Below are positions 39,124-47,730 of a stretch of 48,651 bases of DNA, in pieces. Under the pieces are notes generated by a model. The model saw only the letters and a list, made by a program, of their open reading frames with translations, made no database searches and was not told where the DNA came from. The stretch's first letter is position 1, and the number at the start of each line of letters is the position of its first letter. The stretch is from an uncultured Eubacteriales bacterium. GTDB lineage: Bacteria > Bacillota > Clostridia > Oscillospirales > Oscillospiraceae. The stretch lies in NCBI GenBank assembly GCA_900319695.1, contig ONPN01000050.1:1-48651 (forward strand), read 5' to 3'. The position numbers were made by a program, and so were the translations under genes.

Positions 39124-40185
39124 ATGAAAAAATTTGCGGTGTTCAGCGGCTTTCTCGGTTCGGGAAAGACGACGGCCATGATGGCCCTGACCAAATACTA
39201 TACGGCCCATCACAGGAAAGCCGCCATGATCTCCAACGATCTCGGCGAGGGCGTAACCCTTGCCGACCATCGTCTCGCCGTACTCAGCGGTGCAAACGCC
39301 TCGGAGATCACGGATGAGTGCATCTGCTTCTGCCGCGACGTTCTGACGCAGCGGCTGAACGCCTGTTATGACGACGGCTGTGAGCTTGTCATTTCGGATA
39401 TTCCGGGCTTTGGCGTCGGCGCGCTCGAGCATGTCTATCACGGTCTCGGCAAGGACTGCCCCGGAGAGTTTGAGCTTGCCCCCTTCACCGTCCTCATTGA
39501 GCCCCGAAACGTGAAGCTGCTCCGTGACGGGCAGCCGGACGACATGGCGCACATCCTGCGCGCGCAGCTCATGGAGGCCGATCTCATCGTGCTCAGCAAG
39601 GGCGATCTTCTGACAGATGCTGAGCTTGCCGATCTCTGCGCCTGGCTTGCCGACAGCTATCCCCAGGCGAAGGTCATCACAATCAGCGCCGCGAGAGGCG
39701 ACGGACTCGAGACGCTCTCTCAGGAGCTGAAACAGGGCCATGCCTCCATGCGGCATCCCGATATCGACTATGAGGATGCACTCCTGCAAAACGCCATGGA
39801 TCAGCTCAGCGAGTACTATCTTCAATATCACGCGCAGGTCTGCTGCCTTGACTTTGACGGGACGGCGTACCTCTCGGACATTGCCCGTTCGGTGCAGACG
39901 GCGCTGCGGGCCGAGGGACGCGAGATCCCGCACATGAAGCTCCTGGCCTGGGAGCCGGGTGGCGATTTCGGCAAGGTCGATCTGCTCGGCGTCGACCGCC
40001 CGATTGAGATCACAAGGTCGTTTGAACACCCCTGCACAGCCCTCGCCGTCGTTCTGAACGCAAACGCCGCCTGTCCCGCAGCCAGGCTGGACGAGCTTAT
40101 CATGCAGGCTGTGGATACCGTCTCGGAGCAATATCAGCTCGATCTGCTGATCTTCAAAAAGGTTTTTTTCAGTCTCGGGGAATGA
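39124..40185 (+). CDS. CobW/P47K (G3E) family GTPase
   Basis: A 353-residue metallochaperone-type GTPase. Walker A GFLGSGKTT (9-17), ISNDLGEGV (family NExG-like segment), a cysteine motif ECICFC in place of the usual CxCC, SDIPGFG (G3-like), and LSKGD matching the NKxD-type base-recognition motif. The C-terminal 150 residues are divergent from ZNG1/YjiA. Substrates in this family include zinc, nickel and corrinoid systems; the present one is not evident. It is monocistronic with its own promoter and converges on the Gx-transporter gene with only 15 nt between. Confidence 0.85.
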   Translation: MKKFAVFSGFLGSGKTTAMMALTKYYTAHHRKAAMISNDLGEGVTLADHRLAVLSGANASEITDECICFCRDVLTQRLNACYDDGCELVISDIPGFGVGALEHVYHGLGKDCPGEFELAPFTVLIEPRNVKLLRDGQPDDMAHILRAQLMEADLIVLSKGDLLTDAELADLCAWLADSYPQAKVITISAARGDGLETLSQELKQGHASMRHPDIDYEDALLQNAMDQLSEYYLQYHAQVCCLDFDGTAYLSDIARSVQTALRAEGREIPHMKLLAWEPGGDFGKVDLLGVDRPIEITRSFEHPCTALAVVLNANAACPAARLDELIMQAVDTVSEQYQLDLLIFKKVFFSLGE

Positions 40186-40200
40186 TGTGCCTTTCCGCTC

Positions 40201-40704
40201 CTACCGCGGAATCAGGGATTTCGGAATGCGCTTGTCCAGGATCTGCGCGACCGTTCCCGTGACGAAGCCCATAGCCAGACCTACGAGCATCAAAACCCCC
40301 ATGTACCAGACAAGTCCGTCGGTTCTTAAGATCAGCATGGCCGCCGCGACCTGCCCGACGTTGTGCAGCACGGCTCCGGCGACGGCAGTCGCGACAAGGC
40401 CGAAGCGTCCCCCGCGGCAGAGCAGGCACATCGCCGTCAAGCTCAAAAGTCCCCCCGCAAGCGCATACAGCATGGCCCCGACGCCGGAGAACAGGAACGC
40501 CGAAAGCAGAATCTTGGCGAACATAAGGGCAAAGGCCGCAGGGATGCCGAGCCAGCAGATGGCGAGGATCAGCACGCTGTTGCTCAGGCCGAGCTTGACC
40601 CCCGGGATACCCGTCGGGATCAGACTCTCCACATAGCCGAGCATCAGCATGACGGCGACCAGCAGCGCGGACAGGGCCAAGCGTCTCACTTGTTTTCGTT
40701 CCAT
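40201..40704 (-). CDS. Gx transporter family membrane protein (EetB-like)
   Basis: A 167-residue membrane protein with five or six helices, of the family once called heptaprenyl diphosphate synthase component I (Hpre_diP_synt_I). Signature: IPTGIPGVKLGLSNSVLILA and AKILLSAFLFSGVGAMLYAL. The stop/start overlap with the NusG-domain-II gene upstream (40704) and the LysR beyond shows one operon. In Gram-positive flavin-based extracellular electron transfer loci a protein of this family (EetB) accompanies a NusG-II protein (EetA); that pairing is from memory and should be checked by search. Its molecular job is unknown. Confidence 0.85.
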   Translation of the reverse strand: MERKQVRRLALSALLVAVMLMLGYVESLIPTGIPGVKLGLSNSVLILAICWLGIPAAFALMFAKILLSAFLFSGVGAMLYALAGGLLSLTAMCLLCRGGRFGLVATAVAGAVLHNVGQVAAAMLILRTDGLVWYMGVLMLVGLAMGFVTGTVAQILDKRIPKSLIPR

Positions 40705-41237
40705 CAGTTCTCGGCCTCCGCCGCTGCGGCATACGCCTCCAGAAGGCGCGCCTCCGCTTCCTCCCGCGTGAGCAGCTCCAGCGTCAGCCGGTGCGGCAGG
40801 CAGATCACCATATTAAACAGGATGCGGGAATCCCGGTTCTCGAGCGTGACCTCGCCCTGGCCCACACAGTCCTGATTGTCACAGTTGGAGGATTCCATAT
40901 AAAACGCATTTTTCCCGATATGGACCACGTTTTCGCTCCCGTCCTCCTGCGCGACGCGAAAAGCGTTCTCCCCGCTCAGCGGGATGGGAGAATATTCCTT
41001 CCCGCCTGCCGTTACCATCAGGTAGGATTCGGCGGGATACTCCTCAAAATAGGCCCGCACCGTGTCATTTGCAAATTCCGCGTACCCGCCGGCAGCGCTC
41101 ACCGCTGCGGCGGGTTCTTCTTTTTCGGCGGGCGATACAGACGGCGCTTTTCCGTGCTGGGCGTGCCCGAGCAGAAGCACCAGCAGCGCCGCCGTGAACA
41201 GCGCCAGGAGCAGATAAAGATCTCTCTTTCGAGTCAC
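40704..41237 (-). CDS. Membrane-anchored NusG-domain-II protein (EetA-like)
   Basis: A 177-residue protein: N-terminal membrane helix (about 7-24), short linker, then an extracellular NusG domain II-like beta domain with the signature SSNCDNQDCVGQG and MVICLPHRLTLEL. The conserved cysteine pair in the signature could bind metal or form a disulfide. It overlaps the LysR gene by ATGA and the Gx-transporter gene by one base. Proteins of this type sit beside flavin transferases and exported FMN proteins in Firmicutes; here the exported flavoproteins are divergent on the other side of the LysR gene. Confidence 0.87.
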   Translation of the reverse strand: MTRKRDLYLLLALFTAALLVLLLGHAQHGKAPSVSPAEKEEPAAAVSAAGGYAEFANDTVRAYFEEYPAESYLMVTAGGKEYSPIPLSGENAFRVAQEDGSENVVHIGKNAFYMESSNCDNQDCVGQGEVTLENRDSRILFNMVICLPHRLTLELLTREEAEARLLEAYAAAAEAEN

Positions 41238-42142
41238 AGGATCACCCCGCCTTCACCCAAGCGGTCAAAATCGCCGCTGTGCCGGAAATATTCCCGGAAG
41301 CGCTCCATCAGCGGCCAATCCTCCTTTGCGTCCTCCTTCCGGCAGGCCGCGCCGATCAGGACGCTCGGCGCGTCGGCAAGGGAAACCTGACGAAAGCCCT
41401 CATTCGGCTCCAGAAAGCTCAGGGACAGGATGGGATAGCCGTTGATCTGGCAGAGGGCGTCCGCCTGATCCGGGTGCTGGTATTCGAGAAAGGCACTGTG
41501 CGGACAGCGCTCCTCCAGCAGCCGCTTGACGGCACGGAAGTTCTTCGATTCCGCGGTCCGGGCGCTCAGCAGGATCGTCTGGCCGTCCAGCTCCTCCGTC
41601 CGCACGCTCTCCCGTTCCGCAAAGGGGTGCGCGTCGGAGACGACTACCGAGTTTCGGCAGCGGAGAACAGGCAGAACGGACAGGCGTTCGTCTGCGTCCT
41701 GTATCTCAGCCAGCGGCGCGATGTCCGCCCGGTGGTTCAGCAGCGCGGAGCCGCATTCACGCAGCCTGCAGGAGATGAAGGAATAGTCGATTCCCTCATT
41801 TTCCCCCTTCAAGGCCTCACAGGCGCGGGTGACATATTTCCGGGTATAGCTGAAAATGCTGATTCTTACAAGACGTCTGCTGCATCCGACGCTCCGCGCG
41901 CGGTTGACCGCGCTCTCATAGATTTGCGGGATGGCCAGCGTCTGCCGATAAAACGCCTCGCCCTTGTCGGTGAGGGTTACGCCGAATGCGGAGCGTTCAA
42001 AGATCGGAAAGCCGACCTCTCTCTCCATGGCGGCGATCTGGCGCGTCAGCGTTGAGGTGGAGACAAAGCACTGCTCGGCGGCTTTTTTAAAACTTTTGAG
42101 CTGAACGATCACATCCAGGAGGGCCAGCTGCCTGATGTCCAT
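41234..42142 (-). CDS. LysR family regulator of the flavoprotein/Eet-like locus
   Basis: A 302-residue LysR protein: HTH (about 1-60; MDIRQLALLDVIVQLKSFKK, TSTLTRQIAAMEREVGFPIF) and a substrate-binding domain from about residue 90. ATG 42142 is chosen because AGAGGAG precedes it by about 9 nt and the HTH starts there. It heads a three-gene operon with the NusG-II and Gx-transporter genes, so the regulator and these membrane proteins are co-expressed. The operator at 42194-42216 covers its own -35 and lies at about -43 of the divergent reductase promoter: negative autoregulation and target activation are expected (inference). Confidence 0.9.
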   Translation of the reverse strand: MDIRQLALLDVIVQLKSFKKAAEQCFVSTSTLTRQIAAMEREVGFPIFERSAFGVTLTDKGEAFYRQTLAIPQIYESAVNRARSVGCSRRLVRISIFSYTRKYVTRACEALKGENEGIDYSFISCRLRECGSALLNHRADIAPLAEIQDADERLSVLPVLRCRNSVVVSDAHPFAERESVRTEELDGQTILLSARTAESKNFRAVKRLLEERCPHSAFLEYQHPDQADALCQINGYPILSLSFLEPNEGFRQVSLADAPSVLIGAACRKEDAKEDWPLMERFREYFRHSGDFDRLGEGGVIL

Positions 42143-42174
42143 ATCACCGAACTCCTCTCCGAAAAACTGCAAAA

Positions 42175-42203
42175 ATTATAACAAATTGCAACAGGCTTTG
42201 CAA
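42175..42203 (-). promoter_or_regulatory. Promoter of the LysR-NusGII-Gx operon
   Basis: On the minus strand: TTGCAA (42203-42198), 17-nt spacer, TATAAT (42180-42175) with an extended TG. The -35 is inside the LysR palindrome. Confidence 0.7.
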
Positions 42204-42216
42204 GATACGCAAAGCC
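42194..42216. promoter_or_regulatory. LysR operator, perfect palindrome
   Basis: GGCTTTGC (42194-42201), AAGATAC, GCAAAGCC (42209-42216): perfect 8-bp arms fitting T-N11-A and containing TTGC-N7-GCAA. It is centred about 43 bp before the start of the plus-strand reductase transcript and overlaps the minus-strand -35. Confidence 0.75.
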
Positions 42217-42232
42217 CCTTTTTTGTGTAATG

Positions 42233-42241
42233 TGCTATAAT
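42233..42241 (+). promoter_or_regulatory. Extended -10 of the reductase operon at 42284
   Basis: TG (42233-42234), one base, TATAAT (42236-42241). There is no good -35, the same activator-type layout as at 1085-1093. Confidence 0.65.
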
Positions 42242-42283
42242 TATTTCATCCCATTTCGGAGCAAAATTGTGAGGAGGTACAAA

Positions 42284-44488
42284 ATGAACATTTCAAGACG
42301 CGACTTTTTGAAAGGGACGGCCGCAGGCGCTCTGGGCCTTGCGGCTTCCAGTCTTCTCAGCCCGGTTTCCGCCTTTGCGGAGGGGGAAAAGAAAGCCGAA
42401 GAGCTGAACATCCACCAGGCGATGGCCGGTCTGAACCCGCAGGATTATGATTTCCGCGATCCCGATTCCGATCTCGCCGCGATCTTCAGCCCCTGGAAAT
42501 TCGGCGGTCTCAGCCTGAGCCACCGCATGGTCAAATCCGCTGCCGGCTCCGACACGCAGAAGGGCAGCGAGGAGGAGGCCGTCGAGTACTACGCCAACTT
42601 TGCCAAGGGCGGCGTGGAGATGGTCTGGGTCGAGGACTTTCTGAAATTCCATGACAACTTCCCCAGCGCCCGCGCCACCGCGATCGAGGATTCCCATGTC
42701 AAGGCCGTTGTCGACGGCGTGCATAAAGCAGGCGGCTACATCGGCTATCAGCTCAGCTGCATGGGCCGTTCCTTCAGCGGCTTTGACGCTGCGACCGCAC
42801 CCATGTACGCTTCCGCCTTTGCCGAACACCTGACCCGCGAGGAGGTCAAGCTCGTCCAGGAGGACTTCATCAACGGCGCCAAGAAGATGAAGGATCTCGG
42901 CTTCGACGCGGTGGAGATCAACGCCGCCGGCAACAACATCGGCCAGGCCTTCTTCTCCCGCCAGCGCAACCACAGGGACGACGAGTACGGCCCCCAGAGC
43001 TTTGAAAACCGCGCCCGCTTTGTCGGTGAGATCATCACCGGCATCAAGGAGGTCTGCGGCAAGGACTTCCCCGTGCAGGTTCTGATCAACGGCATTGAGG
43101 AAAACGACATTGACATCGGTCAGGCCGATCTGTCTACCACGGTCGAGGAAAACTGCAAGATCTGCAAATCTCTTGAGGAATTTGGCGCTGATTCGCTGCA
43201 CGTGCGTCTGGGCGTGTTCCGCATGCACGTGTGCCAGTTTGCCTCCGACCTCTATTTCACCGGCAACGGCATCATCGGCACGGCGGCCAACGGCACCCGC
43301 TTCGACTTCTCCCGTCACTTTGAGGGCAAGCTCCTCGCCAATCACGACGCTTACGGCATGATGCTCAAGGTAGCCCAGGAGATCAAGCAGGCCGTCACCA
43401 TCCCCGTCGGCACCGTCACCTGCATGAACCCCGCCCACGCTCCCAAGTTCTTCAACGATGCGATCAAGAACGGCATGTGCGACTTCTTCATCATGAACCG
43501 CCCGCTCACCGTCGATACCGAGTACGTCAACAAGCTGCGCGAAGGCCGCCTTGATGAGATCGCCCCCTGCACCCGCTGCATGCACTGCCACTTTGACTAC
43601 GACGAGAACGGCAAGACCTATGAGCACTGCCGTGTCAACGCGGCGACGCAGCGCGCCTGGCACGATCAGATGCCCGAGGGCGCGACCCCGCGTCCCGCGG
43701 ACGGCGACAAGAAGGTCATGGTCGTCGGCGGCGGCCCCGCCGGTATGGAGGCGGCCCGCATCGCAGCCCAGCGCGGCTACGACGTGACGCTCTATGAAAA
43801 GAACGGCATGCTCGGCGGTCTGCTCACCTTCGCCAATATCATCAAGGGCCCGCATGAGAATCTGGACGATCTCAAAAAATACCTGATCCGTCAGCAGGAG
43901 CTCAAGGGCGTCAAGGTCGTCACCGGCACAGAGGTGACAAAGGACTTTATCGAGAAGGAAGCGCCCGACTATGTGGTGCTCGCCGTCGGCGGCAAGCGTC
44001 CGGCGCTTGAGCTCGCGTCCCATGGCGCGACGACGGTCATCTCCCTCGACGACATCGCGCGCACGAAGATCGGCGAGCATGTCACCATCATCGGCGGCAA
44101 CGCCCAGGCCGTGGATACCGCGCAGTATCTCATCGCCCAGGGCAAGCATGTCACCATGGTCTCCCCCGAGGACAAGGACAAGCTGGACAAGGGCCAGTCC
44201 TCCTGGGTCAAGCAATTCACCATCCCCATGCTGTACGCAAACGGCATGCGCCTGTGGCCGAACGCCTCTGTCAAGGAGATCCGTGACGGCGAGATCGTCA
44301 TCGACGGCGAGACCGGCTGCGACATCGTGATCGCCTGCGAGACCGTCATCGACGCGCGCGACATGCTGCCGAACAAGGACATGATCGACGGTCTCTCCAT
44401 CCCCGCCATTGCGGTCGGCGACTGCAACCTGCCCTTCAACATTGCCGAGGCGATCGCCGCCGGCAATATCGCCGCGAGAAACATCTGA
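42284..44488 (+). CDS. Tat-exported Old Yellow Enzyme-type FMN/4Fe-4S/FAD reductase
   Basis: A 734-residue paralogue of 28013-30220. Tat signal SRRDFLKG (4-11) with cleavage near AFAEG. FMN barrel (about 70-410; LSHRMVKSAAGSDTQKG, FENRARFVGEIITGI, FFIMNRPLTVDTEYVNKL), 4Fe-4S cysteines CTRCMHCHFDY...HCRVNA, and a C-terminal nucleotide-binding domain (MVVGGGPAGMEAARIAAQRG, VTIIGGNAQAVDTAQYL). GAGGAGG lies 6 nt before ATG 42284. It is followed after 41 nt by the tandem-FMN flavoprotein, presumably one operon. Proposed role: reduction of an external organic acceptor by electrons delivered through flavins (inference); the acceptor is not known. Confidence 0.88.
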   Translation: MNISRRDFLKGTAAGALGLAASSLLSPVSAFAEGEKKAEELNIHQAMAGLNPQDYDFRDPDSDLAAIFSPWKFGGLSLSHRMVKSAAGSDTQKGSEEEAVEYYANFAKGGVEMVWVEDFLKFHDNFPSARATAIEDSHVKAVVDGVHKAGGYIGYQLSCMGRSFSGFDAATAPMYASAFAEHLTREEVKLVQEDFINGAKKMKDLGFDAVEINAAGNNIGQAFFSRQRNHRDDEYGPQSFENRARFVGEIITGIKEVCGKDFPVQVLINGIEENDIDIGQADLSTTVEENCKICKSLEEFGADSLHVRLGVFRMHVCQFASDLYFTGNGIIGTAANGTRFDFSRHFEGKLLANHDAYGMMLKVAQEIKQAVTIPVGTVTCMNPAHAPKFFNDAIKNGMCDFFIMNRPLTVDTEYVNKLREGRLDEIAPCTRCMHCHFDYDENGKTYEHCRVNAATQRAWHDQMPEGATPRPADGDKKVMVVGGGPAGMEAARIAAQRGYDVTLYEKNGMLGGLLTFANIIKGPHENLDDLKKYLIRQQELKGVKVVTGTEVTKDFIEKEAPDYVVLAVGGKRPALELASHGATTVISLDDIARTKIGEHVTIIGGNAQAVDTAQYLIAQGKHVTMVSPEDKDKLDKGQSSWVKQFTIPMLYANGMRLWPNASVKEIRDGEIVIDGETGCDIVIACETVIDARDMLPNKDMIDGLSIPAIAVGDCNLPFNIAEAIAAGNIAARNI

Positions 44489-44529
44489 TTTTCCGGCAGC
44501 TCATTACATGCCAGAGAGGAGAATCTCTT

Positions 44530-46728
44530 ATGAAAAAAATCTTATCCCTCTGCCTCTGCGTCTGCATGCTGCTCTCGCTCGGCCTCGTCTCTCACGCCGA
44601 GGGCTTCACGCCGGGCAGCTATGAGGCCGCGGCGCACGGCTTCGGCGGGGATGTGACGGTCAAGATCACCGTCGACGCCGAGAAGGTCACGGACATTGAG
44701 ATCGTCGGCGACGGCGAGACCCCGACCGTCGGCGGTCAGGCCATCGCGCATTACAACGAACGCCTCACGGGCATCTCGTCCGCCGAGGAGGTCGACGCCG
44801 TCTCCGGCGCGACCTTCACCTCCGCCGCCGTAAAAACCGCCGTCGCAGACTGTCTGCGTCAGGCCCGCGGGGAGACGGCTGCCGAGGGCGCGGCTCTGGT
44901 CGACGGGACCTATCAGGGAGAGGGCTTCGGCTTCAATCTCACCGTGCGCGTTCCCGTGACGGTTGAGGTCAAAGACGGGAAGCTGGCCTCTGTTGAGGTC
45001 GGCGAGAACGGCGAGACCAACGGCTTTATCGACACCGTGATCGACAAGTTCATCCCCCGTGTCATCGACTGGCAGAGCCTCGCGGTCGACGCCATCACCG
45101 GCGCGACGGCAAGCTCCAACGGCGTGCGCCAGGGCATTGAAAACGCGCTGAAGGACGGCGGCATGGACCTCGCCGGACTGTATACGCCCATTCCGAAGAA
45201 GAACGCCGCCGAGAGCTACGAGACCGACGTACTTGTGATCGGCATGGGCTCCTCCGGCACGACGGCGGCGCTCGCCGCGGCCGAGAAGGGCGTCAAGGTC
45301 CTCGCCATCGACAAGGCCGGCAAATGGGGCGGCACCGGCGCGACGACCTCCGGCCCCGCGAACATCAACGCGCCCAGCCAGGTGGCGGCTGAGATCGTCG
45401 ACTGGAAGGACCCCATCCAGGGCCAGCACACCAAGGCCCCCGGCGAGCCGCTGGTTGACGCGGACGCGCTGTATCAGACCTGGCTTGACTACACCACCGT
45501 CGACGGCGTGCAGGGCGCAAAGCCCGAGCTCATCGCCAAGGTGATCTACGAGTCCGGCGAGACCTGCGACTGGCTCCAGGATTACGGCTTTGCCTTCGGC
45601 CCGGCTGTCGGCTTCGTGGGCGGCAAGTGGGCGATCTTCTCCTCCTATGTCGGCAACAAGGCGCTCACGGAGAGCTACTTTGCCAAGGCCTATGAGAAGT
45701 ATACCGAGATGGGCGGGCAGTACCTGCTTGAGACCGAGGCGACCGATCTGCTCTTTGAGGATGGCCGCTGCGTAGGCGTCAAGGCCATCAAGGCCGACGG
45801 CACGGTCGTGACCATCCGCGCCAAGGCTGTCCTCTGCTGCTCCGGCGGCTACGCTGCCAGTGAGGAGCTGCAGCGCCGCTTCACCGGCGACGCCTACAAG
45901 CTCTACGGCATGTACACCAACGACGGCAAAATGATCCGCTCCGCGGTAGAAAACGGTGCGGCTACCTACAGCATCGGCATCTATCCGATGTCCCACTTTG
46001 TGGCCCCGAGTCAGATCACGACCTGCTTCTCGTTCGCAGACAACGATATCCCCTACGGTCTCGTCTGCACCGCCGAGGGCATGGCGGTCAACCGCGAGGG
46101 CAATCGCTTCATTGACGAATCCTCCATCGCCATGCAGGCTTTCTACCAGGGCAGCGAGTTCTTCTATGTCTACTCTGCCGACCAGATCGACGTGCTGCGC
46201 GAGAAGGGCCTGAGCGCCAACGCCTCCGGCCGGTATCTGTCCCAGGGCGGCATCACGGCCGACACGCCGCTTGCCAACATCGACGCGGTCATCGACTACG
46301 GCGTGGACGCGGGCTTTATCTATAAAGCCGCCACGCTCGAGGAGCTGGCCGGGCAGCTCGGCATGCCTGCCGAAAATCTCAAGGCCTCCGTTGCCGGCTA
46401 CAAGCCCGACGGCGACGCCTTCGGCAAGGATCCGGCAAAGTTTGAACGCCTCGGCACAGTCTCCGAGGACGCCGCGTACTATGTGGCCTTCACCGGCTGC
46501 CCGTACATCTACAGCACCTGCGGCGGACTCGACGTCAATGAGAATTTCCAGGTTCTCAACACCGAGGGAGAGGTCATCCCCGGTCTCTTCGCCTGCGGCA
46601 CGGACAGTATGGGCGTCCTCTTCAACGAGCAGAAGGCTTACACCAACTACGGCGGCTGCGCCCAGGGCTACTGCTTCGTCTCCGGACGGGATGCAGGCTA
46701 CTACGCGGCGGAGCAGATTCTCGGCTAA
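44530..46728 (+). CDS. Secreted flavoprotein with two FMN-binding domains and a fumarate reductase-like FAD domain
   Basis: A 732-residue protein. Sec signal peptide (1-24; LSLCLCVCMLLSLGLVSHAE). FMN-binding domain 1 (about 26-110) with SGAT at 92-95 and domain 2 (about 123-208) with TGAT at 190-193; Thr95 and Thr193 are the expected covalent FMN sites loaded by an ApbE-type transferase, which is not encoded in this window. Then a fumarate reductase/succinate dehydrogenase-like FAD domain (GMGSSG at 238-243; GGTGATTSGPANINAP, AVLCCSGGYAAS, GLFACGTDSMG). Two FMN domains in a row suggest an electron wire into the FAD site. The broken gene at 1137 has one such domain and uses Tat, not Sec. AGAGGAG precedes the ATG. 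A strong terminator follows. Confidence 0.9.
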   Translation: MKKILSLCLCVCMLLSLGLVSHAEGFTPGSYEAAAHGFGGDVTVKITVDAEKVTDIEIVGDGETPTVGGQAIAHYNERLTGISSAEEVDAVSGATFTSAAVKTAVADCLRQARGETAAEGAALVDGTYQGEGFGFNLTVRVPVTVEVKDGKLASVEVGENGETNGFIDTVIDKFIPRVIDWQSLAVDAITGATASSNGVRQGIENALKDGGMDLAGLYTPIPKKNAAESYETDVLVIGMGSSGTTAALAAAEKGVKVLAIDKAGKWGGTGATTSGPANINAPSQVAAEIVDWKDPIQGQHTKAPGEPLVDADALYQTWLDYTTVDGVQGAKPELIAKVIYESGETCDWLQDYGFAFGPAVGFVGGKWAIFSSYVGNKALTESYFAKAYEKYTEMGGQYLLETEATDLLFEDGRCVGVKAIKADGTVVTIRAKAVLCCSGGYAASEELQRRFTGDAYKLYGMYTNDGKMIRSAVENGAATYSIGIYPMSHFVAPSQITTCFSFADNDIPYGLVCTAEGMAVNREGNRFIDESSIAMQAFYQGSEFFYVYSADQIDVLREKGLSANASGRYLSQGGITADTPLANIDAVIDYGVDAGFIYKAATLEELAGQLGMPAENLKASVAGYKPDGDAFGKDPAKFERLGTVSEDAAYYVAFTGCPYIYSTCGGLDVNENFQVLNTEGEVIPGLFACGTDSMGVLFNEQKAYTNYGGCAQGYCFVSGRDAGYYAAEQILG

Positions 46729-46752
46729 GATTCGCAAAAACATCTTCACAGC

Positions 46753-46786
46753 AATGGGGCTGCCGAAAACGGCAGCCCCATTTTGT
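46753..46786 (+). terminator. Terminator of the reductase operon
   Basis: AATGGGGCTGCCG (46753-46765), about 4-nt loop, CGGCAGCCCCATT, then TTGTATCG. A 13-bp perfect stem, also suited to the convergent minus-strand gene. Confidence 0.85.
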
Positions 46787-46797
46787 ATCGTATAGCT

Positions 46798-47730
46798 TTA
46801 GGTGTCTTCTCGCAGGATCTTGAAAGCGGAGGTATAGGCGTAGATGAGCGGATCGTCGTAGCGGAAGAAGATCACGCCGTCCGCGGGGCTATACACGGTT
46901 TCAAGGATTTCGCCGGTGCAGGGTTCGATGATCTCCGCCAGCGCCTGCCCCGCGGTGACCCGGGCGTTCTGGGGCACCAGATTGTGATAGAGTCCGGAGC
47001 AGTTGGCGCGCACAGTCAGCAGATCGTCATAGTGGAAGATGCGTACGTCGGCGGCGGGAGCAGGAGTACCTTTTAGAATATGGTTGCAGATCATAAAGCG
47101 CTCCACCGCGTCGACAGCCACTTCCGCCCCCTGCACGCTGATCTTGGCGGTGGTGCCGGAATAGAGGCTGTAAGCGTCGGTCTCCCAGATCTGCCAGTTG
47201 TAGTTTAACGTGGCGGTATCGTAGGGCCGCGGCTCGCGCACCACGATGTACGGCAGGCCGAAGGCGCGGGCCTTTTCCGGGTTTTCATAGCCCGTGTGTA
47301 TCATCTGGATATAGGGCTGGAACTCTCCCGGCATGTAAAAAGAGGTAAACTGGATGCCGATAGGGTATTTGTTGACGACCTCAAACACTGCGGCGGCGAT
47401 ACGCTGGGTGGTTTCGCCCAGCGCATAACCGGGAAACATGCGGTTAATATCGGTGTTGTCGATGCTCCAGAAGCGTTTTCCGATATTCATGGACGCGGGG
47501 TTGAGCGTCGGGATCACCATAACCTGCCTGTTCTCTTCAAAGCGCCCCTCCGCCTCCAGCTTCTTCAGGCGCTGCAGCACACGGGAACACATGAAGATCT
47601 GCTGGTACTCGTTGCCGCGGGAGCTGCCCACAATGCACAGTGCCTTTTCCCCCTCACCGAAGGTAAAGGCGCGCAGGCGAAAGTCGTCCCGGTAGATGTT
47701 GGAGGTGCGGAGGATAACGGTCTCTTTCAT
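46798..47730 (-). CDS. M14/aspartoacylase-like protein lacking zinc ligands
   Basis: A 310-residue member of the succinylglutamate desuccinylase/aspartoacylase (M14) superfamily, paralogous to the next gene. It keeps the fold markers TLNPASMNIG and NTDINRMFPGYA and a C-terminal biotinyl-lipoyl-like segment (ARVTAGQALAEIIEPCTGEI). The zinc motif HGDE of its partner is SRGNE here (Arg38 for His), and the third-ligand DIHAS segment becomes QFTSF, so hydrolytic activity is unlikely. Its start overlaps the end of the partner gene by 4 nt, so the two are translated together and may form a complex. The substrate is unknown. Confidence 0.8.
   Translation of the reverse strand: MKETVILRTSNIYRDDFRLRAFTFGEGEKALCIVGSSRGNEYQQIFMCSRVLQRLKKLEAEGRFEENRQVMVIPTLNPASMNIGKRFWSIDNTDINRMFPGYALGETTQRIAAAVFEVVNKYPIGIQFTSFYMPGEFQPYIQMIHTGYENPEKARAFGLPYIVVREPRPYDTATLNYNWQIWETDAYSLYSGTTAKISVQGAEVAVDAVERFMICNHILKGTPAPAADVRIFHYDDLLTVRANCSGLYHNLVPQNARVTAGQALAEIIEPCTGEILETVYSPADGVIFFRYDDPLIYAYTSAFKILREDT

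Noticed and set aside
42293-46749. Two very long minus-strand frames (640 and 735 codons) under the reductase operon
   Set aside because: Antisense to proteins with unmistakable motifs; compositional artefacts of third-position GC.
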